Positions 36,479 through 45,629 of a stretch of 64,000 nucleotides of DNA are shown in pieces; the first letter of the stretch is position 1, and each line of letters starts with the position of its first letter. The notes under the pieces were generated by a model. That model was not told where the DNA came from and searched no databases. It worked only from the letters and a program-made list of their open reading frames with translations. The DNA comes from Saprospiraceae bacterium (GTDB lineage Bacteria > Bacteroidota > Bacteroidia > Chitinophagales > Saprospiraceae), in contig JAHDEC010000017.1 of NCBI GenBank assembly GCA_020629035.1, positions 1 through 64,000 of the forward strand, given 5' to 3'. Both the position numbers and the translations under genes were made by a program.

Positions 36479-37280
36479 TTTGGTAATCTTAAGTGCTTGC
36501 GATCATTTTTCAGATCCTCACTTTTTTTTGACTCCCAAAGAACGAGCTCAAGCATCGACTAATTGCATAATGAATAGCTATCAATATTCAAGATTCTCGC
36601 AAGAGTACAACGACTGGCTTATGGATGCTATTAGTTATAATGATAAAAACGATAAGGCTTTTTATGAATTAGCAAACGCTAGTCTCCTTAAGGGAGAATT
36701 GAGCACATGGAAAAAATACATTGATAAAGCTGTTGAACTTAATCCTGAAGCTTATAAAATACAAAGAGGAAACCAATATTTGACCTATCTAAATGATGCT
36801 GAAAAAGCCATTGTAGACTTTTATAGTGCTGATCTTTTAGATAGTGCTCGAGTTATGCATTCTCCCTTTATTAGGCCCAACTTAATGCGAGGAATTGCAC
36901 ACTATCGATTAAAAGAATATGAAAAGTCCATATCCTTTTTTAATGATTATTTTAATGAAATGAAAGATGGTTCTGTTATTGATCCGTGTGCCTATTTATA
37001 CCTCAGCAAGGCTCAGTATTATTTAGGAAATATGGATAAGTCCCTAGCCCACATTAATGACGGATTAGACAGAAATAAAAACTATGTAAACTTTCTTGTC
37101 TTTAAAGCAAAACTACTTTATGAAATGAAAGATAATAAAGCGGCCTTAACAATAGAAGATGCTTTAGACCAATTAGCAGATGGAGTTTTCCTTAAAGAAA
37201 AACATCAGATTTTGGATTCTAACATTTCAAGGAAAGATCTAACAGCATTGGCAAAAAAATACCGTGAAACAGACAAATAA
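36450..37280 (+). CDS. TPR-repeat lipoprotein
   Basis: This 276-residue protein has a lipobox LSAC (Cys17) and helical pairs that fit tetratricopeptide repeats, for example DKAFYELANASLLKGELSTW, PNLMRGIAHYRLKEYEKSIS and YLYLSKAQYYLGNMDKSLA. The protein is likely tethered to a membrane facing the periplasm and used for protein contacts; the partner is unknown. Its first 29 bases overlap the preceding lipoprotein gene. Confidence 0.78.
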   Translation: MKKYLILAFSLVILSACDHFSDPHFFLTPKERAQASTNCIMNSYQYSRFSQEYNDWLMDAISYNDKNDKAFYELANASLLKGELSTWKKYIDKAVELNPEAYKIQRGNQYLTYLNDAEKAIVDFYSADLLDSARVMHSPFIRPNLMRGIAHYRLKEYEKSISFFNDYFNEMKDGSVIDPCAYLYLSKAQYYLGNMDKSLAHINDGLDRNKNYVNFLVFKAKLLYEMKDNKAALTIEDALDQLADGVFLKEKHQILDSNISRKDLTALAKKYRETDK

Positions 37281-37296
37281 AAAAATTTATTTTTTT
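37275..37296 (+). terminator. Weak A-T terminator after the TPR lipoprotein gene
   Basis: AAATAAA-AAAA-TTTATTT followed by four more T. The 7-bp stem is entirely A-T and overlaps the stop codon, so termination may be inefficient. Confidence 0.3.
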
Positions 37297-37332
37297 CAAT
37301 GTTGCAACATTGATGTTATAACACTATATTCG
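37297..37332 (+). promoter_or_regulatory. marR-yceI promoter with a perfect 16-bp operator palindrome
   Basis: CAATGTTGCAACATTG (37297-37312) is identical to its reverse complement. GTTG inside it, then 20 bp, then TATATTCG (37325-37332) form a plausible Bacteroidota promoter. The start of transcription would lie at or next to the GTG start codon of marR, so the mRNA would be almost leaderless. Confidence 0.6.
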
Positions 37333-37336
37333 TGAT

Positions 37337-37789
37337 GTGAAAACAATTGAACAAACCATAAAACAATCTAAACCATTCAAAGATGAATGGCTGAGAGCAT
37401 TAGTAAATATGGTATATACCAGCAACATCGTATTTGATCGTATGAATAAAGTCATCGAGCAATACGATATCAGTTATAAGCAATTTAATGTAATGCGCAT
37501 TGTTAAAGGAGCTAAAGAAAATGTTTCAACCTCATACATAAGGCAGCGACTCCTAGCTAAAAACTCTGATAGTTCCAGGTTAGTAGATCGATTAGTGCAA
37601 AAAGGTCTTCTTCAAAAGACCAAATGTGGAGATGATGCTCGATTAATTAGCATAAGCCTGACAAAAACCGGAACGGATTTATTAGAAGAAATAGGAGATA
37701 AGAAGATTTCTGACAATAATCCTATCCAACAGCTAAGCGAAAAAGAATGTATACAATTAAATAAATTACTAAATAAAATAAGATCATGA
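37337..37789 (+). CDS. MarR-family transcriptional regulator
   Basis: This 150-residue winged-helix dimeric regulator has the recognition region TSYIRQRLLAKNSDSSRLVDRLVQKGLLQ (about residues 56-84) and a wing with GDDARLISISLTKTG. The start is GTG at 37337: no ATG occurs before the first helix and the next one (codon 26) would remove it. It overlaps yceI by 4 bp. With the palindrome on its promoter, autorepression and control of yceI are the natural reading; the ligand is unknown. Confidence 0.9.
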   Translation: MKTIEQTIKQSKPFKDEWLRALVNMVYTSNIVFDRMNKVIEQYDISYKQFNVMRIVKGAKENVSTSYIRQRLLAKNSDSSRLVDRLVQKGLLQKTKCGDDARLISISLTKTGTDLLEEIGDKKISDNNPIQQLSEKECIQLNKLLNKIRS

Positions 37790-38373
37790 AAAATTTATTC
37801 TCGACTCTTGCTCTGGTACTGATTAGTGCTAGTATCATGTTTGCTTCCAATGGTGAGCCAACAACAAAATCTATAGACCTAACAAAAAGCACTGTTGAAT
37901 GGAAAGCTTACAAAGTAGGTGGATCTCATATGGGTACTATCCAACTTAGTGCAGGTGATTTAACCATGGAAGAAGGAGCATTAACTGGTGGTTCCTTTAC
38001 CATAGATATGGCGAGCATTGCTTGTACTGATTTAGAAGGAGAATATGCTGGAAAACTAGTTGGACACTTAGCATCTGATGATTTCTTTGGTGTAGCTAAC
38101 TTTCCGACAGCAACATTGGACATTACCAAAGTAATTAGTCGTGGAGTAGCGGGTGAATATAAGGTGATCGCTAAGCTGACCATTAAGGATAAAACTAATC
38201 CGATTAAGTTTAATGTGAGCACTGCAGAAGACGGGACAATGAATGCAGAAATAGTTGTTGATAGAAGCGAATATGACGTAAGATATGGTTCTGGTTCGTT
38301 CATAGATAATTTAGGAGATAACACTATCTATGACGAGTTCGAAATTTCCGTATCTTTGCGCACAGCCGAGTGA
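37786..38373 (+). CDS. YceI-family periplasmic lipid-binding protein
   Basis: This is a secreted lipocalin-like barrel that in related proteins binds a polyprenyl chain. The signal peptide spans about residues 1-21. The family features STVEWKAYKVGGSHMGTIQL, HLASDDFFGVANFPTATLDI and VDRSEYDVRYGSGSF are intact. The length is 195. It is co-transcribed with marR. Its transcript ends at a clear hairpin with a T-run. Confidence 0.93.
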   Translation: MKNLFSTLALVLISASIMFASNGEPTTKSIDLTKSTVEWKAYKVGGSHMGTIQLSAGDLTMEEGALTGGSFTIDMASIACTDLEGEYAGKLVGHLASDDFFGVANFPTATLDITKVISRGVAGEYKVIAKLTIKDKTNPIKFNVSTAEDGTMNAEIVVDRSEYDVRYGSGSFIDNLGDNTIYDEFEISVSLRTAE

Positions 38374-38394
38374 TCGGAAACATAACCCCAAATG

Positions 38395-38428
38395 AAAAAG
38401 ATCAGTATTAATTTGCTGGTCTTTTTTT
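38395..38428 (+). terminator. Intrinsic terminator after yceI
   Basis: AAAAAGATCAG and CTGGTCTTTTT pair over 11 bp with one U-G pair and a 10-nt loop; T continues to 38428. The stem is perfect only when read on the plus strand. The T-run touches the stop codon of the convergent ridA-like gene. Confidence 0.75.
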
Positions 38429-38840
38429 ATGCCGGTTTGTAAGCGATTGCCTTAATCTCAATTAATAAGTGTGGATGTGGTAATTGGTGCACAGCTACGG
38501 TAGTTCGTGTGGGTCCATTAAAATCAAAATAACTACCATACACTTCATTATAACCACCAAAATCATTCATGTTTACCAGAAAGCTAGTGATATCAACCAC
38601 ATCAGACAAATCAGCACCCATACTCTGAAGTAAATCAGCTATGTTATCTAACACAGCGCTGGTCTGGACTTTAATATCCAGTTTTGTGGTCCCCATCTCA
38701 TCTACTTCCACCCCAGCTAAACTATTATCCTTTCGGCGGCTACTTGTTCCAGAGACATAAATAAAATCCCCTACTCTTTTTACATGTGGAAATTTTCCCC
38801 TTGGGGTTGCTTTATGGTCTAATACCTTATTTTCTATCAT
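38427..38840 (-). CDS. RidA-family 2-aminomuconate deaminase
   Basis: It probably hydrolyses 2-aminomuconate to 4-oxalocrotonate and ammonia. The 137-residue trimer-forming RidA fold carries [55 protein letters not shown]. The pattern GTSSRR and the late PHPHLLIEI are closer to aminomuconate deaminases than to enamine deaminases of the RidA type. It is the last gene of the kynurenine operon, 9 bp after kmo, which strongly supports the assignment. Confidence 0.85.
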   Translation of the reverse strand: MIENKVLDHKATPRGKFPHVKRVGDFIYVSGTSSRRKDNSLAGVEVDEMGTTKLDIKVQTSAVLDNIADLLQSMGADLSDVVDITSFLVNMNDFGGYNEVYGSYFDFNGPTRTTVAVHQLPHPHLLIEIKAIAYKPA

Positions 38841-38849
38841 ATTGCTTAC

Positions 38850-40202
38850 TTAAATGAATGTAGCTTTTAATTTTTCTAACGCTTGATAAATATCATCCAA
38901 AGAATCGGTTTTATCTCTATCCTGCTTAACTGCTTCCAATAACCATTCGTCCTGAGCTCTTCCGATAGCCTTAGCTTTACTGTAGGATAGGTCGGGTAGA
39001 AAAGTTACCAATGAATATTTAGATCGATAGTTTTCATATCCTTGTTCTAACTTCATTTCTAAAGCTCTTTTCCGTGCGAAAAACGGATCTGCCACATGGT
39101 TTTGCATTTCATGGAAGTTGTCGATGGCTAAATCAGCAATTGCATTCGCATCTTTAACTCGTTCTTCCTGAAAATGATACAACACTTTTTCCCAGTTCCC
39201 TGAATACATATCTAGGTATTTATCGAAGACTAACACATCTTCAAAAGAGGCATTCATGCCTTGACCATAAAATGGAACAATTGCATGAGATGCATCACCC
39301 ATAATTAAACTTTTACCAAATGCTTGCCAAGGATAACACTTAATCGTTCCTAAGGTTCCAACTGGGTTTTCAAAGTATTCTACTTCTAAATTTGGCATTT
39401 CTGCTAACAAATCTGGATAATACTTTGTAAAAAACGACGTAACTTTTTCAGGTGTGTTTAATTCATTAAAACCTGCTTCTCCTTCATATGGATGGAACAT
39501 GGTGACTGTAAAACTCCCATCTAGATTAGGTAATGCAATGACCATAAATTTTCCTCTTGGCCAGATATGTAATGCATTTTTTTCGATGCTATATCCGCCT
39601 GAAGCCCCGACTTTTATCGAGAGTTCCTTATATCCATGTCTTAGAAAGTCTTGTGAGTAATTAAATAACAAAGCTGTAGTTTTCGACATCATACTTCTTC
39701 TTACTACACTTCCTGCTCCATCCGTACCAATTAAGAGATCTCCTGAGACGTCCTTAATACTACCATCCGCCTGCTTAAATTTTCCTGCAGCATTGGCAAG
39801 ATCAACCTCCAAACATTGACTTTGAAATTGAAGGCTTACATTTGGATACTTTTCGGCTTCGTTAAGTAATAATGCATTTAATCCAGGTCTAGAAATAGAA
39901 TTAATGTATTCATCATCTCTACCTGAATAGGGGCTTAACCTTGTTTCTCCATTAGCCAGATGCAACATTCTTCCGTGCATTGGAATACAATCCTTTCGAA
40001 CAGCCTCCTCTAATCCAGCAAGTGCTAATGCTTTTAAACCTCTGTGCGATAAAGCAAGATTTATCGACCGTCCAGCATCCAAGGTCTCTGTCCTTAGATC
40101 CACACGCTTCTCGTGCAAGGCTACTTCGTAACCATGCTGTGCTAATCGAATAGCTAATAAGGTTCCACAAAGTCCAGCTCCAACTATGATTACTTTATCC
40201 AT
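38850..40202 (-). CDS. kmo: Kynurenine 3-monooxygenase
   Basis: This FAD-dependent hydroxylase converts kynurenine to 3-hydroxykynurenine. The dinucleotide motif GAGLCG is at residues 8-13; the DG motif is in IGTDGAGSVVRRSM and the GD motif in LIMGDASHAIVPFYGQGMNASFED. The 450-residue length and the C-terminal extension beyond the flavin domains match KMO. Its start directly follows the kynU stop codon without a gap. Confidence 0.95.
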   Translation of the reverse strand: MDKVIIVGAGLCGTLLAIRLAQHGYEVALHEKRVDLRTETLDAGRSINLALSHRGLKALALAGLEEAVRKDCIPMHGRMLHLANGETRLSPYSGRDDEYINSISRPGLNALLLNEAEKYPNVSLQFQSQCLEVDLANAAGKFKQADGSIKDVSGDLLIGTDGAGSVVRRSMMSKTTALLFNYSQDFLRHGYKELSIKVGASGGYSIEKNALHIWPRGKFMVIALPNLDGSFTVTMFHPYEGEAGFNELNTPEKVTSFFTKYYPDLLAEMPNLEVEYFENPVGTLGTIKCYPWQAFGKSLIMGDASHAIVPFYGQGMNASFEDVLVFDKYLDMYSGNWEKVLYHFQEERVKDANAIADLAIDNFHEMQNHVADPFFARKRALEMKLEQGYENYRSKYSLVTFLPDLSYSKAKAIGRAQDEWLLEAVKQDRDKTDSLDDIYQALEKLKATFI

Positions 40203-41468
40203 CTAGTTTAAATGTCTTTTTAAAATATCCACAAAACGATACACATCTTCAAAACTATTATACAAAGGTACTGCGGCTGTCCTAATTACATCCGGCTCCC
40301 TCCAGTCGGCAATAACACCATCTTTAGTGATTTTTTCGTAAATCTCTTTATTAGCATTTTTTATTTGAATTGACATTTGGCAGCCTCGTTGTGTATTGTC
40401 TTTGGGTGTAATTACACTTAGCACTTCTTCACCTAGTGGTTCCATTAAGCTTTCCATGTAAGCTGTTAATTTACGGGACTTCAGCTCAAGCGCTCCCATT
40501 CCCACACTATCGAAAATATCCAAAGAAGCTTTCAGAGCAGCCATTGACAAAATCGGAGGATTACTTAATTGCCAGCCTTCTGCGCCTGGAATAGGAGAAA
40601 AGTCATATCGCATGTTAAAGCGTGTTGCTTTATCATGTCCCCACCAGCCAGCGAATCTCGGTAGGCTTTTATTGTGTTTGTGTCTTTCATGCACAAAACA
40701 ACCCGCTAAACTACCTGGTCCTGAGTTTATATATTTATAGGAACACCAAACGGCAAAATCAGGACCATCATCATGAAGTTGAAGTTTTATATTTCCAGCA
40801 CCGTGAGCCATATCAAAACCTACTTTACATCCTTTTGCGTGTCCCGCTTTAGTTATTTCTTTGGTGTTAAAGTATTGTCCCGTATAATAATTGACTCCGC
40901 CCAACATAATTAGGGCAATTTCATCCCCTTGCTCTTCTATTATTTTCAATAGGTCTTCGGTTCTTAAACAAACCTCACCTTCTCTGGGTTTGGCTTTAAT
41001 GACTCCACTTTCTACGTCAAATCCATGAAACTTAATTTGAGATTCCACTGCATAAATATCAGATGGAAAGGCGTCACTCTCGATTAATATCTTGTACCTT
41101 TCTTTAGTAGGTCGGTAAAAAGAAACCATCATTAAATGAAGGTTTACGGTCAGCGTATTCATGACCACCACTTCTTCTTCCTTAGCACCAACAATTTTCG
41201 CCATGCTCTTGGTTAAAAATTCGTGATATGGCATCCAAGGACGTTTAGCATGAAAATGACCTTCTACCCCGTATTTTTCCCAGTCTTTTAGTTCTTGATC
41301 AATGTAGTTTCTCGTCGTTTTCGGCTGTAAACCTAGTGAGTTACCACATAAATAAATATGTTCCTCTCCATTGGATTGTGTGGGTATATAGAATTGCTTT
41401 CTGATACTTGCAAGCGGATCCAGCTGATCTTGTTTAATTGCGTATTCCTTTGTTAATTCAAATTGCAT
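40203..41468 (-). CDS. kynU: Kynureninase
   Basis: This PLP enzyme cleaves 3-hydroxykynurenine to 3-hydroxyanthranilate and alanine. The Schiff-base lysine is in WCSYKYINSGPGS; the segments YLCGNSLGLQPK and GWWGHDKATRFNM are typical. The start MQFELTKEYAIK at 41468 gives 421 residues and an 11-bp overlap with the ACMSD gene; an ATG at 41507 would add 13 residues and a 50-bp overlap and is less likely. Confidence 0.95.
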   Translation of the reverse strand: MQFELTKEYAIKQDQLDPLASIRKQFYIPTQSNGEEHIYLCGNSLGLQPKTTRNYIDQELKDWEKYGVEGHFHAKRPWMPYHEFLTKSMAKIVGAKEEEVVVMNTLTVNLHLMMVSFYRPTKERYKILIESDAFPSDIYAVESQIKFHGFDVESGVIKAKPREGEVCLRTEDLLKIIEEQGDEIALIMLGGVNYYTGQYFNTKEITKAGHAKGCKVGFDMAHGAGNIKLQLHDDGPDFAVWCSYKYINSGPGSLAGCFVHERHKHNKSLPRFAGWWGHDKATRFNMRYDFSPIPGAEGWQLSNPPILSMAALKASLDIFDSVGMGALELKSRKLTAYMESLMEPLGEEVLSVITPKDNTQRGCQMSIQIKNANKEIYEKITKDGVIADWREPDVIRTAAVPLYNSFEDVYRFVDILKRHLN

Positions 41469-42576
41469 ATCCTGTTCTTCTTTTAAAACTTGAGTGGTCT
41501 GAACCATACACCCAATCTAATACATTTTTTGCCCAGATGGCTTGCTTATCTTCTGCAGTAATAAAGCCCAATGTTGTTGCTTCATCTAAGGTCTTTCCTG
41601 GATAAGAACCAGGAACTGAATCCATTTCACCTAATGGATATGGATCATCTAAGCCCGCCACAATTTGCGAACAAGCTACTCGATCGACCAATAAACGAAG
41701 GCTATAAGGATCATGTACCAATGTATCCACATAGACATTATCACAAAAACTACTTCCTCGTGGATCTACGGCCGATTCAAATAAATCTGGTCGTCCGTCA
41801 TATCCTTGCAAGCGGCGACCATAATTCATCATTCCGACTTGGTTACCATGAGCAAAACACACCCTAGTATTTGGGTATTTATTTGGGAAATTTAATAAGC
41901 TATAGAAATGATGGCAATCCGCTGTTTGTGCACACATCCAAACCAAATGAAATCGCCAAAACTCATTCTTAAGTTTTATCATTTTCGGCGCATCATATGG
42001 ATGAATTTCTATAGCTAGGTTTAAATCATTAGCCAAAGCAAAAATAGCTTCAGTCTCCTTATTTGCAACTGTGTGCCATTGTTCGTCATTGTCTTGATAA
42101 TGTGTAGGTAAACAAAGCACTTTTAGCCCTGCATCCACACATCTTTCTATTTCTTTTAGTGCATCATCAATAAACCTAGGTTGGACTACAAAACCAGTTG
42201 AAAACTTTGTTGGGTGATTGTTTTGTGTCTCTATATGAAAGTCATTTTGAAATCGAATAATATCCTTACATAAAGATTGGTCATACCCATTTGCATATAA
42301 CTGAGAAAGTGTGATAACCACTTCATGGTCCAAGCCATGTCTTTCCATCCACTCCAATTTTGCATCTACAAAAAAGCTTGGATGATCAATAGGTCTTGAC
42401 CATCCTTTTTGTAGCATGAGGCGCTTATCATCGCTTAGCCAGAACACTTCCTTTTCTCTCATAAACCTCGGTATTTGTCGAGGTTCAGGTAATAAATGTC
42501 CGTGTCCGTTTATTCTCAAAATGTCATGGGGTTTATTAGTTACTTCGCCTGAGGAGCTTCCATTTTTGTTCCACAT
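41458..42576 (-). CDS. 2-amino-3-carboxymuconate-6-semialdehyde decarboxylase (ACMSD)
   Basis: This zinc amidohydrolase-fold decarboxylase diverts ACMS away from spontaneous quinolinate formation. The metal pair HGH is at residues 25-27; the catalytic Arg/Asp regions include RVCFAHGNQVGMM and AGLDDPYPLGEMD. The length of 372 includes a short N-terminal extension. The only usable start (42576) lies inside the preceding haaO gene, giving a 37-bp overlap. Confidence 0.93.
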   Translation of the reverse strand: MWNKNGSSSGEVTNKPHDILRINGHGHLLPEPRQIPRFMREKEVFWLSDDKRLMLQKGWSRPIDHPSFFVDAKLEWMERHGLDHEVVITLSQLYANGYDQSLCKDIIRFQNDFHIETQNNHPTKFSTGFVVQPRFIDDALKEIERCVDAGLKVLCLPTHYQDNDEQWHTVANKETEAIFALANDLNLAIEIHPYDAPKMIKLKNEFWRFHLVWMCAQTADCHHFYSLLNFPNKYPNTRVCFAHGNQVGMMNYGRRLQGYDGRPDLFESAVDPRGSSFCDNVYVDTLVHDPYSLRLLVDRVACSQIVAGLDDPYPLGEMDSVPGSYPGKTLDEATTLGFITAEDKQAIWAKNVLDWVYGSDHSSFKRRTGYAI

Positions 42577-43064
42577 GCATCACAACTGACTAAGTTATCG
42601 TCATTGTAAAACTTATTAAAAATATTAGGAAGATCGGTCTCGATATTATCCAGGGCAAAGCCTTCTTGATAGATTTTTTTGTTGCAATTTTCGCAGAACC
42701 AAGCTAAAGCATCATCTTCTCCTTCGGGTCTTTTTTGCTCTATAACTAAGCCGATGGTGTTTGGTCCCCTTTGGGGTGAATGAGGAATATTAGATGGTAG
42801 GAGGTAAATTTCGCCTTCTTTTATTTGAATGTCTTTAGGCACTCCTTGGTCAATGACTTTAAGGGTAATGTCTCCCTCTACTTGATAGAAAAATTCAGGC
42901 GTAGGATTTAAATGATAATCTTTTCGAGCATTTGGTCCACCCACAACCATTGCAATAAATTCACCATTGTCCCATACACACTTATTTCCAACAGGTGGTT
43001 TTAATAAGTGTCTGTGTTCTTCAATCCAATTTTTAAAATCTACAACAGGAAAAAGTTTAGACAT
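42540..43064 (-). CDS. 3-hydroxyanthranilate 3,4-dioxygenase
   Basis: This ring-opening Fe(II) cupin makes ACMS. The iron ligands are H51, E57 and H95. The C-terminal rubredoxin-like metal site is present as C124-x-x-C127 and C161-x-x-C164, the form found in bacterial and fungal enzymes. The length is 174. It lies 11 bp after the aldehyde dehydrogenase gene and overlaps the ACMSD gene. Confidence 0.96.
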   Translation of the reverse strand: MSKLFPVVDFKNWIEEHRHLLKPPVGNKCVWDNGEFIAMVVGGPNARKDYHLNPTPEFFYQVEGDITLKVIDQGVPKDIQIKEGEIYLLPSNIPHSPQRGPNTIGLVIEQKRPEGEDDALAWFCENCNKKIYQEGFALDNIETDLPNIFNKFYNDDNLVSCDACGTKMEAPQAK

Positions 43065-43075
43065 AGTTTTAAGTT

Positions 43076-44530
43076 TTAGTTGTATTTAATGCAAATATTC
43101 TTTTGTTCTGTAAAAAAGCGAAGTGCGTTTAGTCCACCTTCTCTACCTACTCCTGAATGCTTTACCCCACCAAAAGGTGTCCTTAAATCTCGAAGTAACC
43201 AGGTATTTATCCAAACAATACCGGCATCGATTTCTTTTGCCATTCTATGGGCTCTATCTAGGTTTTGGGTCCATAAGGTGGCTGATAGACCGTATTCAGT
43301 ACTGTTAGCCATCATTAAAACTTCTTCTTCCGTTTCGAAAGGAGTAATACTTACGACTGGACCAAAGATTTCCTCTTGGTTTACTCGACAGTTATAAGCT
43401 AATCCTTCAAAAATAGTAGGTTCTACATACCATCCATCCGCATATTTACCTGATAAACGAGCTCTGTTTCCTCCAGCCAACAATTCACCTCCTTCTTCTT
43501 TAGCAAGAGCTATGTAATCAAGTATTTTATTCATGTGTGCCTCTGAAACCACTGCTGAAATCTTAGCATCTGGGTCTTCTGGTTGAGCGACTTTTAATTG
43601 TTTTGCTGCTGCAACAAAGTCTTTTTTAAACTTTTCGAAAATAGAGGCTTCTACAAAAATTCTAGAACCACATAAACAGATTTGACCTTGATTTGCAAAA
43701 GATGATCGAAGGGTTGTTCGTAACATACGATCATAATCAGCATCAGCGAATATAATGTTAGGGTTTTTTCCTCCCATTTCAAGCGATACTTTCTTAAAGG
43801 CCGGCGCGGCTATCGCAGCTATTTCTTGGCCTACTTTTGTGCTTCCGGTAAAGGAAATTGCCTTAATCTTTTTGTGGTTTGTCAATGCTGATCCAACTTT
43901 ATGACCAAGACCATGAAGGATATTTAAGACACCTGGTGGTAGACCCGCATCAATACATATTTGGCTCAATAGATAGGCTGTGTATGGTGTTACCTCAGAT
44001 GGTTTTGCAATGACACAGTTTCCTGTTGCTAAGGCAGGTGCAATTTTCCAACTAAATAAATACAAGGGTAAATTCCATGGAGAAATAGCGGCTACTACTC
44101 CTAAAGGTTCTCTAAGCGTGTAGTTTAAAGCTAAACCAATCATTTCATGGGTCTCGCTTGAGAACTGTGTAATAGCATTGGCAAAAAACCTGAAATTATC
44201 TGCAGCTCTCGGAATGTCCACTTTCTTTGCTAGACTTAAAGGTTTGCCGTTGTCTTTTGATTCTGCGGCAGCTAAAAAATCTAGCTTACGTTCTATTTCA
44301 TCTGCAATTCGAGATAAAATTCTATGTCTATGATCAACTGAGGTTTTGCTCCAACTATCAAAAGCTTTTTGAGCAGCCATTATGGCCTCATCAACATCTG
44401 ACGCATCTGAATCTGGTGTTTGTGCATACACTTTTCCCGTAGCTGGTTCATAGACATCTAGGAATTTTCCACTCTTGGATTCCTTAAGTTCACCATTTAT
44501 GTAATTGTACATTTTTTCCAAATCACACAT
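43076..44530 (-). CDS. 2-aminomuconate semialdehyde dehydrogenase
   Basis: This NAD-dependent aldehyde dehydrogenase of 484 residues has catalytic C285 in NQGQICLCGSR and the general base E251 in LEMGGKNPN; the cofactor-binding motif FTGSTKVG is present. The CLC form of the active site and the surrounding genes favour 2-aminomuconate (or 2-hydroxymuconate) semialdehyde as substrate. The start at 44530 overlaps the tdo gene by 8 bp; an ATG at 44512 is an alternative without overlap. Confidence 0.9.
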   Translation of the reverse strand: MCDLEKMYNYINGELKESKSGKFLDVYEPATGKVYAQTPDSDASDVDEAIMAAQKAFDSWSKTSVDHRHRILSRIADEIERKLDFLAAAESKDNGKPLSLAKKVDIPRAADNFRFFANAITQFSSETHEMIGLALNYTLREPLGVVAAISPWNLPLYLFSWKIAPALATGNCVIAKPSEVTPYTAYLLSQICIDAGLPPGVLNILHGLGHKVGSALTNHKKIKAISFTGSTKVGQEIAAIAAPAFKKVSLEMGGKNPNIIFADADYDRMLRTTLRSSFANQGQICLCGSRIFVEASIFEKFKKDFVAAAKQLKVAQPEDPDAKISAVVSEAHMNKILDYIALAKEEGGELLAGGNRARLSGKYADGWYVEPTIFEGLAYNCRVNQEEIFGPVVSITPFETEEEVLMMANSTEYGLSATLWTQNLDRAHRMAKEIDAGIVWINTWLLRDLRTPFGGVKHSGVGREGGLNALRFFTEQKNICIKYN

Positions 44531-45626
44531 TCTTTTGAGTGAAGTAAAACCCTAATTCTTGTTTTAAAACAGCAGGTAATTCTGGTAATTCAGATCTTGG
44601 AATTAAGAGGGTAGAAATATTATGTAGATCCGAGAAAATACGGTGTTTCTCAGCAGTCTCACTTAAGTATTTATGTCCAGATGATCCTCCTGTACCTATT
44701 TTTCTACCCAACATTCTAAGCACCATTTGGGCATGACGATATCTCCAAGTTGTGAATAACTCGTCTATTTCGGTTAGTACTTGGAGCATTTTAAATGGCA
44801 TGTGCAATATCGGCTCATCACGATATAAATTTATCAACAGTGCAGCAAGGGTTGCTTTATAAGAAAGCCTTAACTCTCCAGCATCTTGCTTTTGTTTATG
44901 TACTTCTTTATCTAAAATGCTGTCAAAAAAGGTATCGGTGGTACCCAGCATTCTAAGTCTCATTTCGATTTCATGTTCTGTCAAATAGTCAGACGCTTTA
45001 ATAGCTTCTTGTTCCTTGGTCAACATGTTGTTCACAGCTTTTCTGTAATACTTTAGAAAGTCGAACTGATCAAACTGTAAAAATGGTGTTCGCTCGAGCC
45101 AGGCTTCGATAGCTTCAAACAAACTCCCTCCTTTTGATGCGTCTGCTAATTGAGCTTTTTGGTCATCATTAAAGACTGAAGCATAATGATGATTATTGTA
45201 GGTTAGTCTTTCTTTTTCTTGGAGACCCAAAATTACTTCCATTACTCTAAACTGGAAACTTTGGAAACCAGAAGCTGGAAATAAGTAATTTCTAAAGTCT
45301 AGAAAATCGAGCGGAGTCATGGTCTCCAACACTTCTATTTGCTGAACTAATAATCGCTGAATATCCGTAACTCGTTCGAGTCTTGAAACGGCTGTACCAA
45401 TATTGCTTTCATCCACTCTTTCTGCTGCAAAAAGTCCAATAACTGAATTTAATTCATGAATGATTTGCTTAAACCATAGTTCGTATACTTGATGCACAAT
45501 GATAAAGAGCATCTCTTCGTGAGCAGGGTTTTCAGCCAGCTCCAGGCTACGAAGCTTTTGGGCAGACAGCAGTTTATCCATTTGTAGATAACTGTGATAA
45601 TGTATCGTACTGTATTTCTTACTCAT
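44523..45626 (-). CDS. kynA: Tryptophan 2,3-dioxygenase
   Basis: This heme enzyme catalyses the first step of tryptophan degradation to N-formylkynurenine. The segment SYLQMDKLLSAQ near residue 12, FIIVHQVYELWFKQI (about 46-60) and the C-terminal RMLGRKIGTGGSSGHKYL are diagnostic, with the proximal heme histidine in WRYRHAQMVLRM. The 367-residue enzyme resembles the animal form more than the short proteobacterial type. It is 3 bp downstream of the hydratase/decarboxylase gene. Confidence 0.95.
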   Translation of the reverse strand: MSKKYSTIHYHSYLQMDKLLSAQKLRSLELAENPAHEEMLFIIVHQVYELWFKQIIHELNSVIGLFAAERVDESNIGTAVSRLERVTDIQRLLVQQIEVLETMTPLDFLDFRNYLFPASGFQSFQFRVMEVILGLQEKERLTYNNHHYASVFNDDQKAQLADASKGGSLFEAIEAWLERTPFLQFDQFDFLKYYRKAVNNMLTKEQEAIKASDYLTEHEIEMRLRMLGTTDTFFDSILDKEVHKQKQDAGELRLSYKATLAALLINLYRDEPILHMPFKMLQVLTEIDELFTTWRYRHAQMVLRMLGRKIGTGGSSGHKYLSETAEKHRIFSDLHNISTLLIPRSELPELPAVLKQELGFYFTQKNV

Positions 45627-45629
45627 ATG

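Noticed and set aside
37335-37340. ATG at 37335 as the marR start
   Set aside because: It is followed at once by TGA in its own frame. The GTG at 37337 opens the correct frame.
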